Assembly (NCBI RefSeq): GCF_012163155.1
Contig: NZ_JAAVUN010000008.1
Location: 1-64,000 of the forward strand
DNA: 64,000 bases
Source: Kocuria subflava
GTDB lineage: Bacteria > Actinomycetota > Actinomycetes > Actinomycetales > Micrococcaceae
Direction: 5' to 3'
Of the stretch, positions 33,308 to 41,826 are shown one piece after another (the stretch's first letter is position 1; every line of letters begins with the position of its first letter). A program made the translations under genes and the position numbers. A model generated the notes under the pieces. That model was given only the letters and a program-made list of their open reading frames with translations, searched no databases and was not told where the DNA came from.

Positions 33308-35269
33308 CTAGATGATGGTGGCCCTTGTGCCTGCAGCGCCCTGGAGAGGGTCGGATGGGTCGCGGTCGGTTGTCCCCGGTTGACCGTGGCGCGAACGGTC
33401 GGCCTCCCCAAAGGCCGATCCCGCTCCTACAAGGAGTTCGAGCAGGATACTACGCACCGCCACCCTGGCGGCGGCACTCAGCAACGCGTGGTCAAGTTCG
33501 GGGACAGAACGCACCACAAGCCCGCTGGCTTGGGACAAGACCTCACCTGATCGGTGGCGGGTGAGCAGAATCTCACGGTGGGCAGCCCCGGATTCAGGAC
33601 CCACCCCAGCGCCACCACGTCCACGACGACGCTGGGCCCGGCTGGCGGCCCATGTCCCGTTGAGCTGGTGGAAGCGCAGCAGGTCTTCGCGCCCCTGCAC
33701 CAGTTCCAGCCCCGGCACATCCGTCTGGTCCAGGACCAGGGATGGCGCATCCACCAGGCCGGTGTACCCCATCAGATGCCACAACCGCGCCGGTGCGTTG
33801 TTCTCCAGGGTGTCCTTGGCTAGGGACAACCAGCCCTTGAGTCGGCGTGGCAGGTGGGCGGCGTGCACGAGGAGGGAGCTGTGGGCGGCGTCGTCGTGCG
33901 GTGTACCAGGTTCCGGTTGTTGAGTGGCCGCAAGGGCAGCAGGTGCCCCGTCCCAGCCGGCGATCTTGGTGTAGACCCGCTGGTAATGGGTGGTTCCGGT
34001 GCGCCAGGCGATGTTGTTGAAGGCGATCACGCGCTGCAGTCCGCAGGCCTCTCCGGCCTTCATGAGCAGCCAGGAGCCCACACACAGGCCCACCCCTGTC
34101 ACGGGTGCCCCGGTGTGGCGGGCCAACCAGGCGATGTCCGCGCGGACGGCGTTGATGGCGGCTTGTTCGTAGGGAATGGGGGGGTCGTCGTCCAGGGGGT
34201 CGGCCAGCACCCCACAACGGGGTCGGTCCGTACGCAGCACCGTGAGACCAGCGGCGGCCAGGTCCCGCGCGCAGGCGGTCCACAGTCCGGTGGGGCCATC
34301 CATGGGCTCAGCGGCCGCCGAGACCATGAACACGGCATGACCGGAAGCGTCCTGAGTCCCGTCTGCGGTCCTCGCCGCTGTTCTTGCTGGGGTGACGTCC
34401 CCGGGGGCAGCGGTGAAAATGCCTGGACTGCCCGCGTCAGTGACCACCAAGCGCTCAACCACGGTGGACCCGGCATGAACCAGCTCCATGGTCTCAAGCG
34501 GCTGGAGATCCACGGCGGACTCGGCGCAACCACGCGGCTCAGCCAGGTCAAGGGCGATCTGCTGAACACTGCTGCGCGGCACTCGGGCGAACTCGCTGGA
34601 GACCTCGTAGAGCAGTTCGGCACTTCCACGGTCTTGCTCCGTGCGCACTGACCATCCGTCAGGCAACGGCCCGGTGCCGGGGTCCTTGAACCGCTTGAGG
34701 GCATCGGCTTGAGCAGGCGTGTAGAGCTCCCCGGAGGTTTCAGTGCCCAGGGCGGGATCCGCCACGGGGCGCGCCACGCTCATCCTGCGCAACGCAGCCG
34801 CTTTGCGCAGGTAGGCACGGCCTCCCACCGGTTCCCACAAGATGCCCTGGTGCACAGGCACCTGATGGGTGGCGGCAGCGCTGCCCAGGACAGCTGCCCC
34901 GATCCGCAGTCCCACTGCTTTCAGCGGCACGCCAGGTGCGCGTCTGCCGAGCTCACCCACAGCAGCCATGACGTCCTGCTGCCAGGCCTCATACAGATTC
35001 TCCGGGGCCGGGTGCGAATCGCCCGTGCCACGCAGCGCGATCCGCAGAACCGCGGCACCGCGCAAGGCCAACTCATGGCTCAACGCAACCAGCGCCCGAA
35101 CGCTCACCACTTGTTCACGCCCCACGGGAGCCACCAGAACCACGCCGAAACGGGCTCGCCCACTGCGGGGAGCCTCAAGCACACCGTGAACGCCGGCGTC
35201 AGGGAAGCCGTCAGCTCCCGGAACACGAATCCATGTGGGAATCGGCCCGGTGGTCAGGGACGTGGTCAC
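33308..35269 (-). CDS. Double-domain alpha/beta hydrolase-like protein (copy 2)
   Basis: A 653-residue protein starting at GTG 35269, which overlaps the preceding stop as GTGA. Two alpha/beta-hydrolase-like halves are visible. In the first, VVLVAPVGREQ and ALRGTGDS precede an elbow GLRIG (residues 120-124) with Arg in the nucleophile position. In the second, the elbow is GLCVG (394-398) with Cys in place of Ser. These elbows resemble, from memory, hydrolase 2 (GLRxG) and hydrolase 1 (GLCxxS) of proteobacterial exosortase-A EPS loci. A role in handling acyl or aminoacyl thioesters of the nearby carrier protein is inferred. The C-tail is Arg/Gly-rich. No signal peptide is present. Confidence 0.65.
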   Translation of the reverse strand: MTTSLTTGPIPTWIRVPGADGFPDAGVHGVLEAPRSGRARFGVVLVAPVGREQVVSVRALVALSHELALRGAAVLRIALRGTGDSHPAPENLYEAWQQDVMAAVGELGRRAPGVPLKAVGLRIGAAVLGSAAATHQVPVHQGILWEPVGGRAYLRKAAALRRMSVARPVADPALGTETSGELYTPAQADALKRFKDPGTGPLPDGWSVRTEQDRGSAELLYEVSSEFARVPRSSVQQIALDLAEPRGCAESAVDLQPLETMELVHAGSTVVERLVVTDAGSPGIFTAAPGDVTPARTAARTADGTQDASGHAVFMVSAAAEPMDGPTGLWTACARDLAAAGLTVLRTDRPRCGVLADPLDDDPPIPYEQAAINAVRADIAWLARHTGAPVTGVGLCVGSWLLMKAGEACGLQRVIAFNNIAWRTGTTHYQRVYTKIAGWDGAPAALAATQQPEPGTPHDDAAHSSLLVHAAHLPRRLKGWLSLAKDTLENNAPARLWHLMGYTGLVDAPSLVLDQTDVPGLELVQGREDLLRFHQLNGTWAASRAQRRRGRGGAGVGPESGAAHREILLTRHRSGEVLSQASGLVVRSVPELDHALLSAAARVAVRSILLELLVGAGSAFGEADRSRHGQPGTTDRDPSDPLQGAAGTRATII

Positions 35270-37116
35270 GACGCCGTTGGGGCAATGTGCGGCTGTGCGT
35301 CTCCTGCCGCGTGGTCCCCCACCAGCTCGGTGCGCAGGGTCTCCAGGACCGTCCTGCACCCGGTTGCCGTAATGACGGAGTGGTCCAGACGATCACTTTC
35401 CACGGATCGGACGCTGCGCCCGGCAGCGGAGAGCTTGTCCACGGCCCGATCCGCCCGGGTGACCTGCCACCGCGGAAGATCATCCGGGCCGTTGAGCACC
35501 ACCACCCGGGTGTTGCGACTCAGAGGCTCCAGCACACGTTCGGGGGTCTCCAGCCTCCCCTGCTTGCCGGCCAACTGCCACAGCACGTACGGCATACGTG
35601 TGCGCAGCAGCTGCACCACCTGGTCGCGGAGCACCGCCTTGACGGCAGGCAGACCCTGGCTGATGCGGAGGTCATTGAGCCACAGGACGCGGTCCAGCAC
35701 CCCCGGCAGCCCGGGCCGGATCTTGCGCGTGGGCATCTGCGGGGCAGCTGAGTTCCGTGCCGCCCGGTTGACCGTGCCCGTGGCTGCTGCTGTGCGCGGG
35801 GCATCGGCGTTGTAGGTTTCCCGCACTTGCTCCCACAACTGCTCGGACATCTTCCATTCGGCGTGCCCGATCAGTACCAGGCTCTGAACATTCAACGGTG
35901 AACCGTGCACCGCAGACAGCCCTGCCGCCCACGCGGATGAACACAGCAGCCCCGCATGCACGGGCTCGCATCCGTTGGACCTCAGCCAGTCCACCGATTC
36001 CTGGAAGCTCACAGCACTGCGGCGGGTGTAGCTGTTGGTGGCCCGAATGGCGTCCACGGGCGTGGAATCGCCCACCAGGGGCCGGTCCACCCGCAGGGTG
36101 ACCAGTCCGTCTGCTGCCAAGGCGCGGGCAATCAGCGGCCATTCGCCACCTCCGTAGCGGGGATCCGGGCCACCACCTGAGACGAACAACCCTTCCGCCC
36201 CGCGGAAGTCTCCGGGTTCGCCGTAGCCCTGTGCCCAGGTGACCACTCCCACCCGGTGTTCCGGGCCCACTTCCACCACACGTTCGTGCAACTGGTGGCC
36301 GTTCGCATCCGTCCAGGTGTTCTCCAGCACGGTGTGCAGTTCCGCTGCCACCGGGCGAGCCGTGGCTGCCGGCAGGGCGTCACGGACGCGGTTCAGGACG
36401 TCATCGTGCACTCGGATGTCAAAGGGCTCCACGCCGTACATGGCTTTGGCGCGGCGCTTGTCCGCCTCCTTGACCTCCACCACCGTGGTAGCCGCGCCGG
36501 CCGCTTGCTCTGTGCCCTCATCAGCGGCACCTGGCTCCGATGTCACCGTGTCGCTGGGCTGTGGAATACCTAAAGTGCTGAACTGCTGGGCCTGCTCCGG
36601 GGTGAGGGCCATGCCCAGAAGGTCCACCAGCCCCTCCGTGTCAGGGACGTGATGTGCAACGGTGTGCCGCAGTCGGGACCACTGGCGGACAAAAGTCTTG
36701 CCGGCCACCGGTTCCCAGGAGACCACGGTGTCGAACTCCTCCAGCATGCTGCCCACCACCGCGGCACCGGTTCGGTACCCCACGGCATGCGTGGGCAGAT
36801 CGTGGACGCCCAGCAGCTGACGGGTGCCGTCCACCACGGCCCGGACATCCGCCTGCCACGCCTGGACGGCGTCGTCCGTGGGCAGCAGCGGCTGGGAATC
36901 CAAACTTCCACGCCATCCAAAACGCACGGCGGTGAATCCGGCCTGCGCCAAGATGATGCACAGCCTGCGGATGGTCAGCGCGGACAGCGTCAACTCACGT
37001 CCGGCCGGCGGTGCCACCACCACCAGGCCACGGCTTGTGGCCTCTGGCGAGGTGTGGACCCAAGCCAGCACTGCAGCGGATCCTGTACCGATCCACGTCG
37101 GTTCTCCCTTGATCAT
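35266..37116 (-). CDS. Double-domain alpha/beta hydrolase-like protein (copy 1)
   Basis: A 616-residue paralogue of the next gene in the operon: SWEPVAGKTFVRQWSRLR here matches LWEPVGGRAYLRKAAALR there. The first half has VVVAPPAGRELT and elbow GYRTG (113-117); the second has GLLCSSAW (389-396) after a WPLIARALAADGLVTLRVDRP segment typical of alpha/beta hydrolases. A Glu/Ala-rich linker (about 190-220) separates the halves. ATG 37116 overlaps the GH2 stop as ATGA. The classical Ser nucleophile is not evident in either half, so catalysis, if any, may use Cys. Function unknown, probably tied to EPS acyl decoration. Confidence 0.65.
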   Translation of the reverse strand: MIKGEPTWIGTGSAAVLAWVHTSPEATSRGLVVVAPPAGRELTLSALTIRRLCIILAQAGFTAVRFGWRGSLDSQPLLPTDDAVQAWQADVRAVVDGTRQLLGVHDLPTHAVGYRTGAAVVGSMLEEFDTVVSWEPVAGKTFVRQWSRLRHTVAHHVPDTEGLVDLLGMALTPEQAQQFSTLGIPQPSDTVTSEPGAADEGTEQAAGAATTVVEVKEADKRRAKAMYGVEPFDIRVHDDVLNRVRDALPAATARPVAAELHTVLENTWTDANGHQLHERVVEVGPEHRVGVVTWAQGYGEPGDFRGAEGLFVSGGGPDPRYGGGEWPLIARALAADGLVTLRVDRPLVGDSTPVDAIRATNSYTRRSAVSFQESVDWLRSNGCEPVHAGLLCSSAWAAGLSAVHGSPLNVQSLVLIGHAEWKMSEQLWEQVRETYNADAPRTAAATGTVNRAARNSAAPQMPTRKIRPGLPGVLDRVLWLNDLRISQGLPAVKAVLRDQVVQLLRTRMPYVLWQLAGKQGRLETPERVLEPLSRNTRVVVLNGPDDLPRWQVTRADRAVDKLSAAGRSVRSVESDRLDHSVITATGCRTVLETLRTELVGDHAAGDAQPHIAPTAS

Positions 37117-39893
37117 TTCTGCCTCTCCTGGGTCTCTGCCGGTGTCTGCGGCCAGTTCTTGGCCAAGACCACGGCGATCTCCCGTTTCTCCCCCGGACCC
37201 AAAGTCATCACATCGTCTTCTGCCACCACACCCGGCCCCACATCCACGCTGACCCCTGCCGCCGAGAGTGAGGACTCCCGACCCACCTCCCGGAATCCGT
37301 CCGTGTGGCCACCATCCAGCTGACTCAGGGACAGCCCTTCCAGCAGATCAGCAGCGGCGTCCCGGTGCCCATCACCCAGAAGCCGGGTCTCCCGCAGGCA
37401 ACGCACAGCGCAGTTTCCCCCGGGGTCCCCGATGCCATCAGGGATGATCTCCACGGCCACGGCCTCCCATTGCCGTAGCCCAAAACCCCATGTGTGGTTC
37501 AGGTCCAGGAACCCACCCAGGACCTGCTCCACGTTCCAGATCTTCTCCCCGGCCCCTGGCATTTCCACCTGCACCCGGGCAGAGGGACCAGCCACTGCGT
37601 GTCGGCTCCAGGTCCTGACCTCCATCATGCCCGTGAACGGCTCATCACGGTCATGGAGTACGTGAATGTGAAGCCCGGACAGTCCGTCGTCCACAATGCG
37701 CACCGCGGTGTCTGCGCACGCCCGGCGCATGGCGTACCAGGTGGCCTTGGGCCGGCCCGTGTGATCCAACAATCCCCACCCGGGCCCTGCCGTCAGATCG
37801 CGGCTGGAGAGGATCACCACACCGTCACACCCGGAGGCCTCCCGCCGCAGATCCGTCAGTGTGTGTTCCACGGCGCGGGCCGCAGCCACCCGCTCCGCCT
37901 GCAGTTGCTGTTCTCGACTCAGTTGCGCCCAGAACGAACCCGCTGGGGCCGAACCCCTTGAGACCAGATCTGTTGGCACCAGACCCGTTGCGCCCTGGGG
38001 CGGTTCCTCAGGGTTCGACGGCGCCCCACCGGCCGCCCCGGTGTCTGCCTCCAGGCCCGGCTCCAACCAACGGCGGGCATAGTGCACCGTGGTGTCCTCG
38101 AAGTCCCAGGACGCACCGGGGTCCTTGGCGGCACCGGCACGCCAGGTGGTGCGGGCGTCGTCGTTGTGGTCAGCAGTGGCAGAGCCGAAGGCGGCTGCGA
38201 TCTGGGAGGCGGCTGGTGGCACACCAAAGGCCAGGGCCTCCACGGCAAACCGCACCCCGCTGGTCCGGGTGTCCGTGAGTGGGCGACGGTAGGCCCCCAC
38301 CCCGAACCAATGGGAGATCCCGGTGTCCGGACGTGTGGGCGGTGTGCCCCCACTGGGGCTGGAGGGCACATGAACAACCTGCGGTGCCAACTCGGCACAC
38401 AGCCTGGGAATCAGGTCCTCGATCACCGGAATCTGAATCGTCGCCAGGTCCCGGCCCCACAGCACGGGTTGCTGCAACACCTCGTTGCCACCGGAGAACA
38501 CCGCCACGCAGGCGTGGGCTGCCAGCCGGGGCAACCAGGTGCGCAGCTCTGCCTCCACCAGCGCCAGCCATTCCGGCTCCGAGGGCGGATCCAGTGTGGC
38601 CAACATGGCGTCGTGCCACACCATGACTCCGTGCTGATCACAGGCATCGTAAAAAGCTTGTTGTTCCCAGGCATGCGTCCCGGAAATCCGCAGCAGGTTG
38701 GCCCCGGCGGCACGCATGGCCCGGACCATCCGATCGATTTCGGCAGGGTCACCACCCAGGGTCACAGGGTCCACGGGGGTCCAGACGGCACCGCGGGCAA
38801 AGATCTTGCGTCCGTTGACCGCCAGAGCGAATCCGCCGTCATGCTGCTCGGCCGTGATGTGGCGAAAACCCACCTGGCACTGCTGGATGGTGTGCCACGG
38901 CTCCTCACCCGGGCCACGCACGGAGACCGTCAGTAGGTGCAACTGCGGCTGACCGTGGGTGGCCGGCCACCACAGCGCAGGATCTGCCACGGCGAGCACC
39001 AGGGTGCGCTCGCCGGCTTCCAGCGCCCATTCCTCCGTGACCACTGTTGCCTGTTGCCCGGGTGCTGCGCATGTTGCCCGCACGGTCACCTGCTGCGGCA
39101 CCCGCACGGAGACCTCGACCCGACCTGTGGCATCAGCCGTGGCAGTTCCACCTGGCCGGTCCAGTGCGGTACGTACACCCTGCACCTCCACACCGTGACC
39201 GTCCACGGGTTCCAGGGTGGCCTCACCCCACGGACCCACCACGGGGTGGGTCCCGGACCACGGGATGCGCCCGATCAGCGGCGTACGCCGCCAGCGCAAG
39301 GAGGAATCCGCCACCAACGTTGAGCGCCAGCGGGGTCGGGGTTTACGCGGCACCGGCACCAACGACGGCGCTCGGCACACCACGGCCAGTTCATGGGTTC
39401 CAACAGTTCCCGCAAGATCCACCACGACGTCGTCCAGCCCACTCACCGAATGTGCCACCCGCTGCCCGTCCCAGAAGACTTCAGAAACGGTGGCCACCCC
39501 GCACAAACGCAAGCGCCACGTGCGTGCAACGGAACCACCCTGGTGGCTGGGCCCATCCGGGAACTGCACAGAGGTGCTCCACCACCAGTCGAAGTCATCC
39601 GGGTGCACGAGTGATTGGCCACCCGACTCCCGGGCATCCAGTGGATCAAGTCCCGCATCGCGCAATGCACCCGCCACGGTTCCGGGAACCGTGGCGGCAA
39701 CGGAGTTGATCACGGTGTCTGGATCCTGCTCCCACCCCACGGCAGCAGAGATCACGTCCTGGAGGAGCCCGTCATGCACCGAGTCCGGCCGGCGGGCAGT
39801 GCTGGGTAGCAACGTGCCGTCCCATTGGAGGTCAGCAGAGAATGCCACTGCCCCGGCTCGGGTACGCCTCAGGCTCCAGTCCAGCTCAGTCAT
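37113..39893 (-). CDS. GH2-family glycosidase (beta-mannosidase-like)
   Basis: A 926-residue protein starting at ATG 39893, overlapping the DUF1839 stop by one base (TGATG). It has an N-terminal jelly-roll-like domain (FDWWWSTSVQFPD...GVATVSEVFWDGQRV) and a TIM barrel with FARGAVWTPVDPVTLGGD and GANLLRISGTHAWEQQAFYDACDQHGVMVWHD. The acid/base Glu471 lies in SGGNE and the probable nucleophile Glu552 in RFAVEALAFGVP. These are the landmarks of GH2 beta-mannosidases. No signal peptide is seen, so it looks cytoplasmic, which is odd in an EPS biosynthesis operon. It may trim or edit a lipid-linked or mis-assembled glycan. Confidence 0.82.
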   Translation of the reverse strand: MTELDWSLRRTRAGAVAFSADLQWDGTLLPSTARRPDSVHDGLLQDVISAAVGWEQDPDTVINSVAATVPGTVAGALRDAGLDPLDARESGGQSLVHPDDFDWWWSTSVQFPDGPSHQGGSVARTWRLRLCGVATVSEVFWDGQRVAHSVSGLDDVVVDLAGTVGTHELAVVCRAPSLVPVPRKPRPRWRSTLVADSSLRWRRTPLIGRIPWSGTHPVVGPWGEATLEPVDGHGVEVQGVRTALDRPGGTATADATGRVEVSVRVPQQVTVRATCAAPGQQATVVTEEWALEAGERTLVLAVADPALWWPATHGQPQLHLLTVSVRGPGEEPWHTIQQCQVGFRHITAEQHDGGFALAVNGRKIFARGAVWTPVDPVTLGGDPAEIDRMVRAMRAAGANLLRISGTHAWEQQAFYDACDQHGVMVWHDAMLATLDPPSEPEWLALVEAELRTWLPRLAAHACVAVFSGGNEVLQQPVLWGRDLATIQIPVIEDLIPRLCAELAPQVVHVPSSPSGGTPPTRPDTGISHWFGVGAYRRPLTDTRTSGVRFAVEALAFGVPPAASQIAAAFGSATADHNDDARTTWRAGAAKDPGASWDFEDTTVHYARRWLEPGLEADTGAAGGAPSNPEEPPQGATGLVPTDLVSRGSAPAGSFWAQLSREQQLQAERVAAARAVEHTLTDLRREASGCDGVVILSSRDLTAGPGWGLLDHTGRPKATWYAMRRACADTAVRIVDDGLSGLHIHVLHDRDEPFTGMMEVRTWSRHAVAGPSARVQVEMPGAGEKIWNVEQVLGGFLDLNHTWGFGLRQWEAVAVEIIPDGIGDPGGNCAVRCLRETRLLGDGHRDAAADLLEGLSLSQLDGGHTDGFREVGRESSLSAAGVSVDVGPGVVAEDDVMTLGPGEKREIAVVLAKNWPQTPAETQERQK

Positions 39894-40879
39894 CACGGTC
39901 CGGCCCACTCCCTCAGGGTGGCGGCAGCCAGGGCCCACTGTTCGCTGATGGTGGCCATGGTGGTTTCCAGGGAGGCTGACTTGCGTCCACGAGCCACCCG
40001 GGCCAGCTGAAACTGCAGCGCCTTGGACTCCTTGCTCACCGTCACGTATGCCTCAGCGGCCCCCTGGATCTCCTCCACGGCGCTGAACCTCACGGCCTCT
40101 GCCGCCAACATGCTGACCACTCCCAGCTGCCGTGTGGTCTCAAAGCACAGGGCGTGATAGCCATCCATGCCGGCCTCAGCCAACCAGTCGAAGTGCGAGC
40201 GCACCACGTCCATCAGCTCGGCCACCGGGTTGTGGGCTGTGGCCCGCAGCGCGTGGTGACGCAGCAAGCGGACGGTGTGCGCACGGGCGTCGTCGTCGTT
40301 GGCGGCTCCCAGACGATCCAGGCGCACCAACTCCACGTACGGTGCCGGCACAATGCCCTGGCTGCGCTGCTCACCCAGGACAAAGTCAAAGTCCTGGCCG
40401 CGCAGTTCGTGCAGGCCCTCGTTGTGGAGATAGACCAGGTGACGCTGCTGCGGGTCCACCCGCAACGGCACTATGGAGGTCTTGGTGTGCTCCGTACCGT
40501 AGGAGATGCCGCGGGTGTCCGGGAGCCAATGTGCATCGGCCTCGATGATCATGAGGTTGCCTGCCGCCATCTGCGTGAGCACATGCTCCAGGAGCGGTTT
40601 CCAGACGTCGTACTCCCCCACCCGCAGCCCGTGGACCTCCTCCAGGTCCCGGTGATCCACCTTCAGGAACTCGAACTGTTCCACCTGGGTTTCGGCCGCA
40701 ACGGCCGCAGCAAACAGCGGCTCGGGGCGCCTTCCCATGCCGTGCAGCAGCTCAACCCACACATCCAGGTAGCAGTTGGTGTTGGACCACAGCGACTGGT
40801 CCTGATGCAGCGGATGAGGTGTGAAACCTTCCGCGCTCAGACCTGGGAACACAGCACTGGTGGCAGGCCCTGCGCTCAT
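39893..40879 (-). CDS. DUF1839 family protein
   Basis: A 328-residue protein overlapping the ligase gene upstream (ATGA) and the GH2 gene downstream. The N-terminal half carries HPLHQDQSLWSNTNCYLDVWVELLHGMGRRPEPLFAAAVAAETQVEQFEFLKV, then EVHGLRVGEYDVWKPL and NLMIIEADAHWLPDTRG. From memory these match DUF1839, a family known mainly as a partner of amino acid:[carrier protein] ligases in bacteria such as Bradyrhizobium. Conserved His, Asp and Cys residues suggest a peptidase-like or transferase fold, but no activity is established. It may release or transfer the aminoacyl group from the carrier protein. Confidence 0.68.
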   Translation of the reverse strand: MSAGPATSAVFPGLSAEGFTPHPLHQDQSLWSNTNCYLDVWVELLHGMGRRPEPLFAAAVAAETQVEQFEFLKVDHRDLEEVHGLRVGEYDVWKPLLEHVLTQMAAGNLMIIEADAHWLPDTRGISYGTEHTKTSIVPLRVDPQQRHLVYLHNEGLHELRGQDFDFVLGEQRSQGIVPAPYVELVRLDRLGAANDDDARAHTVRLLRHHALRATAHNPVAELMDVVRSHFDWLAEAGMDGYHALCFETTRQLGVVSMLAAEAVRFSAVEEIQGAAEAYVTVSKESKALQFQLARVARGRKSASLETTMATISEQWALAAATLREWAGP

Positions 40880-41826
40880 GCGGCATCCAGTCCCAACAAG
40901 TCGCGGACGGACTCAGGCCACGTCCGCAGGTCCGTGCCGTGGGTGCGCGCCAGGGCCAGGGCAATGCGTTCCAGTCCAAAGCCGAAGCAGGCCGAATGCG
41001 CCACGGAACCATCCGGGGTGCGCAGGTCGAACTCCGCCCCGAAGTGGTCCTCGTGGTAGTTGCCGGAGGAGATGGCGGTGTTGCGTCCCGGATAGATCTC
41101 AGTGGTGATCTCGAACTTCAGTTCCGCGGCCCGCTGGCCCTTGGCCAGCATGACCCCGGCCCGCCCGAAGAACGGGTCATTGGCACCCTCGACGGTGACT
41201 GCCAGCCCCAGGCCAGCCAACAGGCCTTGCCCAAGCTCCAGCATGGCGGTGCGGTGGGCCACGGCCTGCTCGGGGCTGCCCACCAGCACGAACTCCAACA
41301 TGCGGAAGCTGACCAACCGCATGGGATCCGGTGAGGGCTCATTGCGGAAGCAGTCGCCCGTGATGGTCCACACGGTGCCGTCCACGGTGGCGGCGTTGAC
41401 CTGGCTCAGCCACGCGTAGAGCGGATGGCAGGCGGCAGGTACCAGGGCGTAGTCGCTGGTGTGCAGGTGACCGTCCCAGGGCAGACCGGCCTCACGGTCA
41501 GCCAGCAGGCGGCGGTGATCCTTGGTGTCCCCGGAGAACACGTCCACGGTGCCCAACAGCTGCGGGAAGCTGGCCACGTAGTCGGTGCGTTCCAGCATGG
41601 AGCGCCCGTTGACCGGTGGGAACCGCACGGACTGCAGAGCACCCGGACGTGGCAGGTGCCTGGCCACACGGTCCCGCGCCAGGCGTTGCAGGCCCTGGAT
41701 CACGGCCTCCATGGCCACGCCGGTTCCGGTGACACCAGCACCCAATGTGGGCAGCAGCCACTGCGCTTGGAGCAGCTCGGCCTCAAAGGCACGCTCGGCG
41801 TCGAGGACATCAGGTTCCGTGGTCAT
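40876..41826 (-). CDS. Amino acid:[carrier protein] ligase (SerRS-like class II aaRS homologue)
   Basis: A 316-residue protein resembling the catalytic core of zinc-containing (methanogenic-type) seryl-tRNA synthetases without a tRNA-binding arm. Motif 2 is TGDCFRNE (Arg161), motif 3 FGFGLERIALAL (Arg286). Putative Zn ligands are Cys133 (AACHPLY), Glu178 (FRMLEFV) and Cys280 (SACFGFG), the Cys-Glu-Cys set of characterised aa:CP ligases at nearly the same spacing. Known homologues adenylate small amino acids (Gly or Ala) with ATP and load them on the phosphopantetheine of a dedicated carrier protein. Here the carrier gene, a PPTase gene and DUF1839 are all adjacent. The amino acid specificity is not readable. 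Confidence 0.85.
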   Translation of the reverse strand: MTTEPDVLDAERAFEAELLQAQWLLPTLGAGVTGTGVAMEAVIQGLQRLARDRVARHLPRPGALQSVRFPPVNGRSMLERTDYVASFPQLLGTVDVFSGDTKDHRRLLADREAGLPWDGHLHTSDYALVPAACHPLYAWLSQVNAATVDGTVWTITGDCFRNEPSPDPMRLVSFRMLEFVLVGSPEQAVAHRTAMLELGQGLLAGLGLAVTVEGANDPFFGRAGVMLAKGQRAAELKFEITTEIYPGRNTAISSGNYHEDHFGAEFDLRTPDGSVAHSACFGFGLERIALALARTHGTDLRTWPESVRDLLGLDAA

